DNA of 64,000 bases from Aphanomyces cochlioides (GCA_019828595.1 JAHQRK010000007.1:2418001-2482000), one strand, 5' to 3'; shown: positions 32,735 through 43,772, counted from the first letter of the stretch. The notes: generated by a model not told the origin, from the letters alone. Numbers and translations are program-made.

Positions 32735-33439
32735 ATGATGTCCATCACGATTCCGAGTCAAGTAGCAGTTGTCGGGGACGATGCCTTGCCCAACTTTTCC
32801 ATCTCGTCGTTGCTCAACCCGGTCGCGTTCAAGAAGGACCGAGCCACGTTTGCCAAAGATTTGACCGGCGCATACGGCTTGCTCGACCTCCGCCGCGACA
32901 CGCAGTGTTTTCTCTCGAGCTGCACCCGTGAAGCGACAATCGGCGGACTATGCGTTGAACATACGTGCAAGGTGCAAGGCTGCCGCAACTTTTCCATCAT
33001 GAACGACATGTGCCAATTCCACAGCTCGGGCGACGATTCCAACGGTGGCGATGCGCTCACGACCCCTCGCTTGAAGCCAGTCTACCTCCCTTCGATGCAT
33101 GCGACGAGTCCTGTCGGCAAATCTCTTGCTTCTGCCGCCGCCGCTGTGTCGTCGAACAACTCGAAGACGTATGTCCGCAGCCGCTACTGCAAAATTACCG
33201 ATTGCCACAAACTCCGCCACAAGAACGGTTTGTGTGTTGCCCATGGTGGTGGATGGTATTGCAAGGTTGATGGATGCACCAAGCATTCCAAAGCCAAAGG
33301 CCTCTGCAGTGCTCATGGTGGTATTCATTACTGCCGCATCGATGGATGCACCAAATATCGCAAGAAGAAAGGGCTCTGCATTGCCCATGGTCGCGGTTTG
33401 TTTGGCCGAAGCGACAGCATTTGCAGCTCCAACGAATAA
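32735..33439 (+). CDS. WRKY19-like C-x4-C/C-x2-H zinc-finger repeat protein
   Basis: A 234-residue protein from the ATG at 32735 (MMSITIPSQV). It has tandem short zinc-binding-like units of the form C-x(4)-C-x(6)-C-x(2)-H: CKVQGCRNFSIMNDMCQFH, CKITDCHKLRHKNGLCVAHG, CKVDGCTKHSKAKGLCSAHG and CRIDGCTKYRKKKGLCIAHG, plus a first, longer unit CFLSSCTREATIGGLCVEH. Oomycete annotations often call such proteins 'WRKY transcription factor 19-like', but there is no WRKYGQK motif here. The last three units are spaced every ~24 residues and end in HGG or HGR. The N-terminal ~50 residues are non-repetitive. A nuclear, nucleic-acid-binding role is plausible but unproven. Single exon, intact. A relative lies at 45381-45962. 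Confidence 0.82.
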   Translation: MMSITIPSQVAVVGDDALPNFSISSLLNPVAFKKDRATFAKDLTGAYGLLDLRRDTQCFLSSCTREATIGGLCVEHTCKVQGCRNFSIMNDMCQFHSSGDDSNGGDALTTPRLKPVYLPSMHATSPVGKSLASAAAAVSSNNSKTYVRSRYCKITDCHKLRHKNGLCVAHGGGWYCKVDGCTKHSKAKGLCSAHGGIHYCRIDGCTKYRKKKGLCIAHGRGLFGRSDSICSSNE

Positions 33440-34683
33440 GCTGCGCTCTCTGTTATTTATAGTGTATTTAAGCGCAATTGTGCTGCGCTCCGTCTTGTGT
33501 AATCAACTCTTCATTGTTTCCTCATTGTCTTGGCTATCAACATGGGCCTGTCTTATCGATTATAACCGCCATGGAAGCGCCTTTTGATCCAATTCTGGCC
33601 AATCGACACGATACGGCAGTTGAAAAGATCCAAAGACACGAGGAAGATCGTGACAGAAACGCAGCATGGACTCCATGGACATTTTGTCACAGCCAAGAAG
33701 CAAAGAAACACGCAGAAAGGAGTGGAAGAGTGTCGCCATCATGGATGAGATACCCACCGTATCAATTCCATATGTGAATACGCTGGGCGCTGAATAATGT
33801 GATCTTTTGCAAAATTCAGTTCAATTTTGGATACAATTCTTTCTAATATTATCAACTCTATCAAATAATATTGCAAAGCGATAAAGTTTAAAAGACGAGA
33901 TACATACTGAGGCTTTCATTCATGCATACATGCCAAGAAATACCTTGTTCGCGAGTTGTGAAAACAGTGAATAGAAGTGCATTTGAAAGGCCGTGATAAG
34001 TGTACTGTTGTTAGAATAGCAATTGACTGAATTTTGAATTTGAACCCCTTTGAGTAGTTAATCATCGCAGAGTATCTGTCTAAATGCTATTGACATATAT
34101 CGATCCATTCATTGACACAGTATATAATATATTAAAATAATTTTGAGTTTGTGTTGTCTGAGGTGGTTATAGTTACTTACAAGTAATTGATTATTGAAGA
34201 ATATTTAATTATGTGGTATAAAAGTGCCATGTTGTTGGGCTGCAGACTTTCAAATTGCAACTTTTGGCCGATGAAGTCGTTCATGTTACTACTAGTACAA
34301 GTAATAGATCTTCCCATTTTGACTCTCCACGTTGTGTCTCCAACAACTTCCTATGAACTCGTAAGGCTGCTAAGCTGCCAAATCTTGTGCCAACGTCGAA
34401 TTTATTATTCTCTTCACTTTGACGAATTCGACTTGTGAGAGAGATACAAGAAAAACATTCACATCAAAACAAGACGTACTCTGGAGAGAGAAGACGGCGG
34501 TGGTCGTAATAAACATCACCTCCCCACGCTGGACAAAAAACAAGCGGTAGATGGCGTTCAGAAACAACACACTGAGCGGCAGAGAATTATTTTATTGATT
34601 TGCAATAATGATATTGATTTACAATAAATTCATTTTGCTCAAAATCAATTATTTAATTTGTTGAGAAAGTGGTCCCTCGACAC
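33440..34683. other. Intergenic, AT-rich
   Basis: Short frames only, no recognisable product. About 33800-34200 and 34570-34660 are strongly AT-rich. Confidence 0.5.
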
Positions 34684-36867
34684 ATGGAGTCGCCGAACGT
34701 GGCGCTCGACGACGACGAGGAAGACGATGTCGCGATGAACGACACGCTACATCTCTTTCCTGAATCTTCATCTGAAGAAGCACTCGTGACAAGTCTTCAG
34801 GACGACACGGTGTCGCCAGCAGCAGCGCTGGATGCGTTTGACATGCCGACGTTCAAATCGCATATGCCGCGAACAGGCCGACCGTGCCATCCTGTGTGGA
34901 ATTACTTTGTCCGCGGGGAAAAACAGAACAGGTTCCACTACCGCGCATACTGTCGCTTTTGTATGGACGCCCACAACAAGTCCACGACTGCTGGGGTTGA
35001 TGACGAGAGCTCAAAAATCCGCGCCACACGAGGTGTGTCTGCCGACATGATCAAACATCTCGAGCAATGCACTCTGTGTCCACCCTACGTTGTCGATGAA
35101 TTACTGAAAAAGCAACTTTCGCTTCAATCCAAGCGTCGTGCATCCTCTCTCCATAGCAACGTCGTTCCAGTGACAGAAGAAGAAGACGAAACCAATTCGT
35201 CGAGATTGAAGCGAGTTCAAGTATGGCAGGCAACCCTTTCTGCCCAACTCGACATGTCTTGGACACAAGATCCTCGCCTCCATGCGTGGCTCAAGCTGCC
35301 CCCATTAACCACGGACGACATGTTGACTACTGCAAGAGAATTGGCTCGCTCGCAGCTAGACAAGGTCAAGGAAGGCATGCTCAATTCGACCATTAAAGGC
35401 GGGCTCACTCTTAGCATCAACTCATGGAAGACACGTCGGCACCAACATCTTGTCGCCTTTTCGCTTATGAATTCTGACGGTGATGCTCACGCTCTGTCTG
35501 TTGTGGAGAGTGGTTGGACGTGCGATGCATTAGAAACTCACGTCCGTGCCATTTTGCGCTCACTCCATGACGATTTGAAGGTTTCCATCGTGAGCATTGT
35601 TGCCGACAGCATGTTGGCATGGACGGCAGCGTCTCGAGTCCAAGCTACGGCATTTCCAGAATTGCTGGTGCTTCCATGCATTGCGGAGATACTGTCGACA
35701 TTGATTGGTGTAATCATGACCTCTGAAGAGCAGCTCATTGGCATTTTGATCGAGTTCTTGGCATGGTGTCGTCATCCAAAGATTGTCGAAGTCGTGGCAG
35801 TGGCCTCCGCCGAGCTGTTCGGTGGTGATTCTTCCTCGGCAGTCTTCTCCGCGCTGCCAAATCGACGGCAAGCCACCTCATACGTTGAGTCTATTCGCCA
35901 TGCGCTCGTCTTGGAACATTGCCTCGATCGTATCCAGTCTCATTTGCCATCCTCCTTGGTTGAAAGCTTGTCGCCATCATTTTGGAACAACCTGCGCCAT
36001 CTGAATGCCCTACTGGATCCAATTGCTGATGTATTTACCCTCCTTCAGCATCCCATGGCGGCTACATCTTCTTCCAAGATGCTTTCACATGTCTTATACA
36101 CATTTGGGCGGCTCCATCAAGCTTATACGACGCGAGCTGATTTAGTTCAATTGCCGACTGCGAAGACAGTCGTGGCGTTGATCGATCGCATGTGGAACTT
36201 GTACGAAATGCCAGCGATGGTCTTGGCTTTCCGTTTTGACTTTCACTTGGAGCCAACGTGGTTAGCCTCAACTGTGATGTCTGCCGTCCCTGCGTCGTTT
36301 GCGACGTATTCAACGCGATGGTTCCACACGACACCGCCAATCACGCGTATTCAAGACATTCTTGTGGCCGTGGAAACGAATGCTTTTCCGTTCGATTGCA
36401 CGCGTGACTACCACGACGTTAGCTCGTTTTATTCGGGTGTGGCCAACTCGTACCCTGAATTGTGTGCCTTGTGCTGTCGATTGTACGCCATGTCGATCTT
36501 TGCTGCCCCAGTCCGTCATGTATTGCGAGGCATTGGGTATGTGGCATCACACGCTAGAACAACCCATGACGCTACCACTGTCTTGCCGTTGCTGCATATT
36601 GGATTTACGACAAAAATCTCCTCATCAACCGCGAAGATCCACGCCAAGGATCCCAACGCCGACCGATGGCTCCACGCTCACGAGAACCAAGTCGAGATGA
36701 TATGTTCGAAATCCGAATGGAAAATTGTTGCGACGCAGTGGAAAGCTCATATCCAGGCTGAAATTGCAGCCATGCCACCTTTGGAATGCACGAGCGGCAG
36801 CGAAAACACCACGTTGCAGCATTTGTTTGCCACGACACTTCCTCCACCTGTGGAGATTCATATTTAA
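34684..36867 (+). CDS. hAT-transposase-derived BED zinc-finger protein, intact
   Basis: A single uninterrupted 727-codon frame from the ATG at 34684 (MESPNVALDDDEED). An acidic N-terminus is followed by a BED-type zinc finger: HPVWNYFVRGEKQNRF, then C90-x2-C93 and H125-x3-C129 (HLEQC). The central part has hAT-like layout (GGLTLSINSWKTRRHQHLVAFSL, then VSIVADSMLAWTAAS and LVLPCIAEILSTLIG). In the first motif the usual FDGW is INSW, so the first catalytic Asp appears lost. The usual C-terminal dimerisation signature is not clear. I found no CAGGG-type ends or target duplications nearby. Intact length, missing acidic residue and missing ends suggest a domesticated transposase, perhaps a DNA-binding regulator (inference). 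An old immobile transposon copy is the alternative, but old copies here are usually full of stops. Confidence 0.75.
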   Translation: MESPNVALDDDEEDDVAMNDTLHLFPESSSEEALVTSLQDDTVSPAAALDAFDMPTFKSHMPRTGRPCHPVWNYFVRGEKQNRFHYRAYCRFCMDAHNKSTTAGVDDESSKIRATRGVSADMIKHLEQCTLCPPYVVDELLKKQLSLQSKRRASSLHSNVVPVTEEEDETNSSRLKRVQVWQATLSAQLDMSWTQDPRLHAWLKLPPLTTDDMLTTARELARSQLDKVKEGMLNSTIKGGLTLSINSWKTRRHQHLVAFSLMNSDGDAHALSVVESGWTCDALETHVRAILRSLHDDLKVSIVSIVADSMLAWTAASRVQATAFPELLVLPCIAEILSTLIGVIMTSEEQLIGILIEFLAWCRHPKIVEVVAVASAELFGGDSSSAVFSALPNRRQATSYVESIRHALVLEHCLDRIQSHLPSSLVESLSPSFWNNLRHLNALLDPIADVFTLLQHPMAATSSSKMLSHVLYTFGRLHQAYTTRADLVQLPTAKTVVALIDRMWNLYEMPAMVLAFRFDFHLEPTWLASTVMSAVPASFATYSTRWFHTTPPITRIQDILVAVETNAFPFDCTRDYHDVSSFYSGVANSYPELCALCCRLYAMSIFAAPVRHVLRGIGYVASHARTTHDATTVLPLLHIGFTTKISSSTAKIHAKDPNADRWLHAHENQVEMICSKSEWKIVATQWKAHIQAEIAAMPPLECTSGSENTTLQHLFATTLPPPVEIHI

Positions 36868-37806
36868 CACATCTCAAATGTCTCCATGTCCACATTTAAT
36901 CGGCTAAAGTGATACTATTTTTACATAGAAAGTGCAATGAGATCATGAAAATGACACAATATCTGGAGAATTTGAAATTTTCCTCATAACGTTATGAGGG
37001 TAAGTTTGATGCGCGAGGTGTTTTTCTTTAGAATTGTATGGCGCTTACTCCAATGCATACTGAAATAGATTGCCCGTCATCCCTGACGAGCGATACTCCT
37101 GCGATATCAGTCCTGGAATGAATGGGAGTAAAATTTCCTTGTATACAAATTTGTCGAAAATATATCAAAACCATTGTGTCATATTTCAAATACATTTGTT
37201 GACACCCCGTCCATTTTATGCGAGCTCATGGTGCTTGCTTGACAAATAACATCGAGTTTACCCATTCCATTGCGATTAGAGACAGCATCGTCACTGGAAT
37301 GGTGCACGCTCTTGGCTATTGTACTCGAGCTTATTAATCCCGCCATTATTTACGCACGCCGTCAAATAATTTGATTTCTCTCGTATTAAAATATGAGAGA
37401 TAATTGATTGGAAACTCAGATAAAAATTTCTAGCCAGTAGTTTTTGGTGCGTATCTTCTGTTTTTCCCCTCTCGAACGTACATTGCTACAAGACGCAGTC
37501 TTAGCCATCGTCACCACCACATCTGACGTCTGTGGTTTTTAGAGAGAGTATCGTTGCTCTCAATGTTGATGCCAGGAGACTTTTGATTATATTCCAGCAA
37601 TAAAAAAATATACTCCAAGGAATTTGATGGATATTTTCATCGACAATTTTGGAGTTTAAAAAAATACGGGTTCTGTTTATCTATTTATCTTGGCATTTGT
37701 ATGAAAATTGTTCCGAATGTTCGGAAATTTAATAAAATATAGATTGAAAACGTTCGTAGCCACGTGGCTGCCAGTTGCAGTTTTTCGTCGAGAAGAGGCA
37801 GGCATC
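36868..37806. other. Intergenic, AT-rich, upstream of Sec63
   Basis: No coding signal. An in-frame extension of the Sec63 frame back to an ATG at 37717 exists, but its composition is unlike the gene. Confidence 0.5.
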
Positions 37807-39591
37807 ATGCTCGAGTACGACAATTCCGCGTTCTATTACTTTGGGATCTCCATGAGCGTCATTTACGTGATCCCTATGACGTATTTCAGTCTCAAGCGCA
37901 TCATTTATGGTGTGTTCCTCAAAGACAAAGTGTTGGATGTGTCGACCGTGCGCTGCGATAAGGAATTGACCAAAGTGCGCCAATTGCAAGCGGAAAAGAC
38001 ATCGCTCAAGAACATTTTCAACGTTGCATTCGTGCTCAACTTGATTATCCTCGTTGCGATGTGGTATGGACTTTATCACATGATTATGTTGGTCAAGGAC
38101 GACTCAGAAATCAAAACGTTTGACCCATACGCTGTCTTGGAACTGGCAGTCGGTGCCACGGACAAGGAAATCAAATCCGCTTACCGTCGACAGAGTTTGA
38201 AGTATCACCCTGATAAAAACATCGGCGATCCCGTCGCTGAACAGAAATTCGTGCTCGTCGCGAAAGCTTACCAGTCGTTGACCGACCCCATCGCGAAGAA
38301 AAACTTTGAAATGTTTGGTAACCCTGACGGCCGTCAATCGTTGCAATTGAGTATTGGTTTGCCAACGTTTTTGCTCGACAAGGAGAACCATTTGGCAATT
38401 TTGACCATTTATTTGATCGTCTTGGTCGTTGCTGTGCCCTCGATCGTCGCATTGTGGTACTCCAAGTCAAAGCAATATGGCGATAGCATGATCATGTACG
38501 ACTCGTATGGCTTTTACAACTACGCCTTGAGCGAACACGCGCATTTGAAGATGATGCCTGAAATCTTGGCCGGTTCGGCGGAATTCCGTGCCATCCCGTT
38601 GCGAGAAACTGATCAAGCAGAATTGGGTGCGATCTACCGCGACTTGAAGCAAGAACAAACTATTGTCAAAGCTCGATTCAACCACCCTGTGATTGCCAAA
38701 GCGAACTTGCTTTTGCATGCCCATTTGACCCGCAAGACTCTCAGCCCTACGCTCCGTGCCGACTTGAACGCGATGCTCAAGCAATCGATCCACTTGATTG
38801 ATGGTATTGTCGAAATTTGCGTCTCGAAGGGCTGGCTCCAGACTATTATCAACGCTATCGAGTTCGAACAACACATTTCGCAAGCACTTTGGATCAAGGA
38901 CTCATCGTTGTTGCAATTGCCACATTTCACTGAAGCCGAAGTGAAAGCTGCTGTTGTTGGAAAGAATGCTGTGCGCTCGCTTGCTCAATTTATTGAACTC
39001 CCAGAAGACGAACGCAAAGGTATGGCGAAGATGAGCGAAGAAGAAAAGGCTGAAGTGAACCGCGTCTGCTCTATCTTGCCAAACGTGGACATGGAAGTGA
39101 CCGTAGAAGTCGAAGATGAAGATCAAATTGCAGAGGGCGACATCATGACGGTCACTGTCAAGCTCACACGAAAGAATGTGCCAGAAGGAGAAACGATCGA
39201 CTTAGTGTACGCGCCTGGTTTCCCATTCCCCAAGTCTGAGCGATGGTTTGTCTTGGTTGGCGATGCCCGCATGAACCATTTGCATGCGTTTGCCAAGGTT
39301 ACGTCGCAAGAACGTGTCGTGGAAGAAAAGTTGCGCCTCCAAGCACCACCGAAGGCTGGCACGTACCAATTGGATGTGTGGCTCAAGTCCGACTCATACT
39401 TGGGCTTGGATCAACGCAAAGCTATGCGATTCACTGTCATTTCTGCCAACGACTTGCCTGCTTACCAGCCGCATCCTGAAGATGTCGAGCTTGACAACGA
39501 CCCGACGCTCTTCGAACAAGTCATGTCGCTTCAGCACGAAGACAGTGATAGCGATGACGACGATGACGAGGACGACAAAAAGACCAAGTAG
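37807..39591 (+). CDS. SEC63: Sec63, ER translocon J-domain protein
   Basis: Membrane subunit that works with the Sec61 channel and recruits lumenal Hsp70 (BiP) for protein import into the ER. From the ATG at 37807 the protein has 594 residues: a first membrane segment (about 8-28), a second (about 72-94), a J domain (about 106-171) with HPD at 134-136 in YHPDKN, a third membrane segment (about 196-217), then the Brl/Sec63 region and a very acidic tail (SDSDDDDDEDD). The stretch QSLQLSIGLPTFLL after the J domain is typical of Sec63. The start MLEYDNSAFYYF resembles the usual Sec63 N-terminus; an upstream in-frame ATG at 37717 would add 30 residues of unlikely sequence. Single exon, intact. 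Confidence 0.95.
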   Translation: MLEYDNSAFYYFGISMSVIYVIPMTYFSLKRIIYGVFLKDKVLDVSTVRCDKELTKVRQLQAEKTSLKNIFNVAFVLNLIILVAMWYGLYHMIMLVKDDSEIKTFDPYAVLELAVGATDKEIKSAYRRQSLKYHPDKNIGDPVAEQKFVLVAKAYQSLTDPIAKKNFEMFGNPDGRQSLQLSIGLPTFLLDKENHLAILTIYLIVLVVAVPSIVALWYSKSKQYGDSMIMYDSYGFYNYALSEHAHLKMMPEILAGSAEFRAIPLRETDQAELGAIYRDLKQEQTIVKARFNHPVIAKANLLLHAHLTRKTLSPTLRADLNAMLKQSIHLIDGIVEICVSKGWLQTIINAIEFEQHISQALWIKDSSLLQLPHFTEAEVKAAVVGKNAVRSLAQFIELPEDERKGMAKMSEEEKAEVNRVCSILPNVDMEVTVEVEDEDQIAEGDIMTVTVKLTRKNVPEGETIDLVYAPGFPFPKSERWFVLVGDARMNHLHAFAKVTSQERVVEEKLRLQAPPKAGTYQLDVWLKSDSYLGLDQRKAMRFTVISANDLPAYQPHPEDVELDNDPTLFEQVMSLQHEDSDSDDDDDEDDKKTK

Positions 39592-39729
39592 ATTTTATAT
39601 AGGAAAATTGAGCACGAAAACTCTTTTTGATTCGCATATTGTTGATTATCGAGCACTTTCAGCTTGTATTGTACATGTACATTGGCATTCATTATAGGCT
39701 TGATCTTCCAGAGCTGTAGCCTATGTGAC

Positions 39730-40533
39730 CCACGGGCAGCAGCAAGATGTTAACCAGCTCGTACTTCCTCAGGACGTCCAACTTGATCCGAGCAACGAGA
39801 CAACTTTCTTGGGTTTGCATCAGTCTTCAAAGGCGTATACTATGGTCAACAGGTAGCTGTCAAGGTTTTCCATGAAATCGAAGAGGCTGACAAAGCCGAT
39901 TTGGAAAAGCGCATCACCAAGGAAATCAAGGCGTGGAAAGATATTCCCACGAGCCATATATTTTTAGCCTCCTTGGTGTATGCACAAAGATCTCCAAGAC
40001 AGTTCTTGTCAGCGAATTGTGTGAAACTAACATCCGTCGCTATGTCCGTGACTGGCCAGAGAAGATCATCCCATGGTGTATCAACTCGCATCAAGTGACT
40101 CTTGAGAAGTCCAAGATCATCCATCGAGATCTAAAGACCTACAATGTCTTAATTACGTTCGAACATACCGCAGCTATTGCATCAGTTGGACAGTCACTAG
40201 CCTTGAAAAGTCAATGATCAAGCCAGGACGAGCTGACGCACTGTGTTGGATGAGTCCCGAGGAGTATTTCACTCCACGAAAGGTGACGACGAAATCGGAC
40301 GTGTGGTCGTTTGGGATGACTTTCGAAACTGCAGTCAGTATGAATTCGAAGAAGAGATTTTCAAGTGAGAAGACGATCGACCTGAAAAGCCTGAAGACTT
40401 GCGTGCAGAGCTTGTGCCCTTGTGGACTTTGATTACAATGTGCTGGAAGTTGTCTCCAGATGATCGCCCCTCTGCCGTTGAAATCGTGGACTATCTCAAG
40501 AGTCACTACAACGCTCAACTGAAAGGATTGTAG
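39730..40533 (+). pseudogene. Protein kinase relic (Ser/Thr or TKL-like)
   Basis: Pieces of one kinase domain appear in order but in several frames. A degraded glycine loop and lysine region comes first (GFASVFKGVYYGQQVAVKVF, about 39813-39880). Next come the helix C region (EEADKADLEKRITKEIKAW), the hinge (LVSELCETNIRRYVRDWPEK), the catalytic loop IHRDLKTYNVLI (about 40120), the region after activation (ALCWMSPEEYFTPRKVTTKS, DVWSFGMTFETA) and the C-lobe end (MCWKLSPDDRPSAVEIVDYL, about 40440-40500). At the DFG position the sequence reads SVG. Frameshifts lie near 39935, 40100, 40210 and 40380. It could not encode an active kinase. Confidence 0.8.
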
Positions 40534-40592
40534 CATTTCCACCAGTGGCTGAGGTTAACCTTGACAAACTTCATGACTTCGACAAACTCATA

Positions 40593-42450
40593 CTACTCTG
40601 TCCAAGAAGAATTGTTGGATTTCACCAAAATATTGAAATTAAGCTCATTTTTGCGTTTTATTGACATTTAATTGGCTTAAAAGAAAGCCAATAAAAGGGG
40701 CTTTGATTGGATATAATTTTCAAGGATTTTGGTGGTGTGGTTAGCGAGATACGTTGACTGGACTGCAGCCACCTTGTCTGATTGACTGGTTCTAAACACA
40801 ATAGCGTATCGGACCTCCAGAACTAACACACAACTCACTTTTCATTCGACCATGAAAGCAACACACATTGAGATTGCATCCCAATCTCCCCCTGCAGCGT
40901 TCAAGTCCAAGGACGAGAAGAGAAACCTTACCGACGACGAGCGCCGCGCCGTTTTTGACATGCTTCTTGTGGAGTGCAACAATGGAACGCCAAGATATGG
41001 ATCGAAACAACGCGTCGCTCACCATTTTGGCATTTCAGCAGAGACCGTCTCGCGTATATGGAAGCGAGGAGTCAAGTCGCTTGCCGATGGACGTGTCGTT
41101 GCTGACGTAGCGAGCAGAATGCGAGGTAATATCAAATATGAGAGTTTATCTATTTGTAAACTTTGCTGAAGTATCGAAACTCACAGTTTGTACTGGATTA
41201 GGAAATTGTGAAAAATGGAGAAAACATGATCGCATCGCAATTGAAAAGGCAGTGAAAGACGCAGAAGTACACTTGCGTCAAACGCTTCGAGGTCTAGAAA
41301 AATGCACAGGGGTACCGAAGTCGACCCTGAGTGTATATTTGAAGCAACCCAACATGTTGAAGAGAGTCAGTAGTCGACTTAAACCTCTTCTTACAGAGGC
41401 AAACAAGGCAGAGCGGCTCAGCTTTGCCGCTTCGTTTGTGAATAACGATGGGATTCAAAGCCGTTATGCAGACATGATGGACACAGTCCATGTTGACGAA
41501 AAATGGTTTTTTCTAAAACGAACCAAGACGAAGTACTACCTTTGGCACGATGAAGAAGAGCCACTGCGTGAAACGAAGAGCAAGAACTTCATCACCAAGG
41601 TCATGTTTTTGGTGGCGGTCGCACGACCAAGAATTGACCAAGACAGTGGCAAAGCATTCGATGGGAAGATTGGTTGCTGGCCTTTTGTCGTGCACGAGTC
41701 AGCCTTGCGATCAAGTCGAAACAGACCCCGCGGAACTCTCGAGACGAAGCCAATCGCTGTGACTGGTGAAGTTTACCAACGCTACCTCACCGACTGCGTC
41801 TTGCCTGCTATTTTTGCAAAATTCCCAAAGAGCGCAGCATCCCGAAGGATCTACATTCAACACGACAATGCTGGTCCACATCAAGCCATTGACAAGTCGG
41901 TCATTGTTAGCCTCGCAAATGAGTTCGGGTGGGACGTGTCAATGCGATCTCAGCCTCCCAATAGTCCAGACTTTAATGTCTTGGATTTAGGTTTCTTTAA
42001 CAGTATTCAAAGTCTCCAGTACCAATCAGTTGTCAAATCTATTGACGAGCTGATTGATGCTGTTAAAAGTGCTTTCTTAGCGCTTCCTTTTGATACACTA
42101 GCACGTACTTTCATTACGTTGCAGAAAGTGTTTGATTTATCAATTGGGCTCCAAGGATCTAACGCGTACAAGCTCCCACATCTCAAGAAGTCAAGTTCAA
42201 ACATGGACTGCACGACGTACAATGTCGAGTGCAGCATAGAGTCGGCCGAGTTGGCACTACTCAGATTGAATTGTCGACTTGAAGAAGAGTCCAGTCTCGC
42301 TGATATATTTGAAGCTTTAGTATTATAATATAGAGGGTTTCTTCATTTTTACTCGTTTTCCACCATACTGAAAATAAGGATAACAAATCCAACAATTCTT
42401 CTTGGAAAAGCAAAATTCCAAAACCCGACAATTCTTCTTGGACAGAGTAG
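40593..42450 (+). mobile_element. mariner-like element, copy 1, TA duplications
   Basis: 1858 bp with terminal inverted repeats starting CTACTCTGTCCAAGAAGAAT at both ends, differing only at a few inner positions. TA flanks both ends (40591-40592 and 42451-42452). The motif CCAACAATTCTTCTTGG also recurs as a subterminal repeat near 42390. It carries one intact transposase. Copy 2 (53037-54894) has exactly the same length and gene offsets in inverse orientation. Confidence 0.95.
40852..42328 (+). CDS. mariner-type DD34D transposase, intact, one intron
   Basis: Exons 40852-41125 and 41202-42328; the 76-bp intron starts GTAATATC and ends GGATTAG. The joined frame is 466 residues. An N-terminal HTH region (RVAHHFGISAETVSRIWKRG) and a second HTH (CTGVPKSTLSVYLKQP) precede the catalytic domain: D190 in VHVDEKWFF, D313 in IQHDNAGPH and D348 in NSPDFNVLDLGFF. 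The 34 residues between the last two give DD34D, although the NVLDLGFF motif is like that of plant and oomycete mariner-like elements. No stops or frameshifts, so possibly active. The intron lies between the two HTH regions. Confidence 0.95.
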
Positions 42451-43013
42451 TAGAATGGAAGACTCCTATCAATCTTCACAAGATGAAATTTGTCAACCTG
42501 AGCCCATTGGTCAGTCGCGAGAGGGATTCTGTTGGCTGAGATATGCAAGTCCAGTAAACCAATGCGCGTGGTCATTGCACGGCTATCACATCTTGTCTGC
42601 CTGACTAAACATTTTCAGGCCGTTCATTTCCAAAAAACGACGGAGGCCTGGCAGAAATAGCGTTTACTCGATTTTGCCCCCCCAACAAGCGAGTTCCATC
42701 GTTCGCTACATTCCAAGGACGAATCCAACGTGTCGCGTTGTTGTAGATTACAGTGAGACCCTTCAGGAAAAATGTGTCCTCATTGGGTGACTTCCAAAAC
42801 CTTCGCAAAGTCAAAATTTGCGAATCGCAAATTCGCCATTTTTCAAATAAAAATACTCGAGCAAATTTGCAAAGACCACAAAACAGTCTTCGCAAATTAG
42901 CTCTTTTTCATGGTCAACGTTTATTGGTCAATGACACTCATCGGATTCGTCTGGCTGCGAGGCATTTTCCGTTTTGATGGCTTCCAAGACATCAAGAGGC
43001 CGTTGAAAGGGGT

Positions 43014-43772
43014 AGTGTCCTGCGTCGGTCGACTTCTTACTAGACCAAGTCGAGAAGTTTTTGCCAATTGGTCGTAATGGATGGGAGAAGGTCGAGCAGG
43101 CTTTCAACTTGTCAGACTGTGTTTCACGTGACCTCGACGCACTCAAGAGGAAGTTTGTCCTGCTAAAACATAACCCAAAGCCCACAGGAGACCCAGATTG
43201 TCCCCCAGAAGTTGTGTGTGCCAAACGCATAAACCGTGAAATTGATGGTCGAGCTTCTGTGTTGTCTTTCGAAGAAACTCAGAAAGCCAAATGGGTGAAG
43301 GTAAGACCGATAAAGCGCTATCTCCCACTCATATATGCTCAACAATAGACGACGGTGTGTGTGAGGAAACGTCCGATGAGACGGTAGAAGCTGTAGCTGC
43401 ACCAAACAAAAGACCAAATCGCACCTGGAAACAAGCGAATTGGCGGAGCTTGGAATGGCCTTGAAGTGTAAAGAGCCTCCAATCGTTACAGGGGGAATGT
43501 CCTATTTAGCAAGAAAGCGATTGACACTCGACAAGTACATCGAGAAACTTGCATCCAACAATGACAATGCGGCAAAAGACATGATGTCCATGATGATCAT
43601 GATGGAGCAAAGAGCGGCAGAGCGGGAGGAACGCCGTGCAGAACGTGACATGCAGTGGAAGCAAGAACAAATGCAATATCAACTTGCCCTGGAAGAGCGC
43701 CGCATTGAGCGTGAATGCCGCCGGGACGAAACTCAGATGATAATCTTTGCAAAATTGTTCAAAGATAAATAA
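43014..43772 (+). pseudogene. Harbinger H1 Myb/SANT-like accessory protein, disrupted
   Basis: In Harbinger elements this partner binds DNA and helps bring the transposase to the nucleus and TIRs. The first part reads FLLDQVEKFLPIGRNGWEKV and continues as a trihelix-like domain with DLDALKRKFVLLKHNPKPTG. A likely small intron starts GTAAG at about 43301 and ends AATAG at about 43349. Beyond it the frame is interrupted: the acidic EETSDETVEAV stretch and the final part lie in different phases. The final part, 43440-43772, is open and ends in a charged coiled coil (EERRAERDMQWKQEQMQYQL). No good start codon is visible upstream of 43014. Probably inactive. Confidence 0.7.

Noticed and set aside
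33187..33420. True WRKY transcription factor
   Set aside because: No WRKYGQK motif; only short C/H units.
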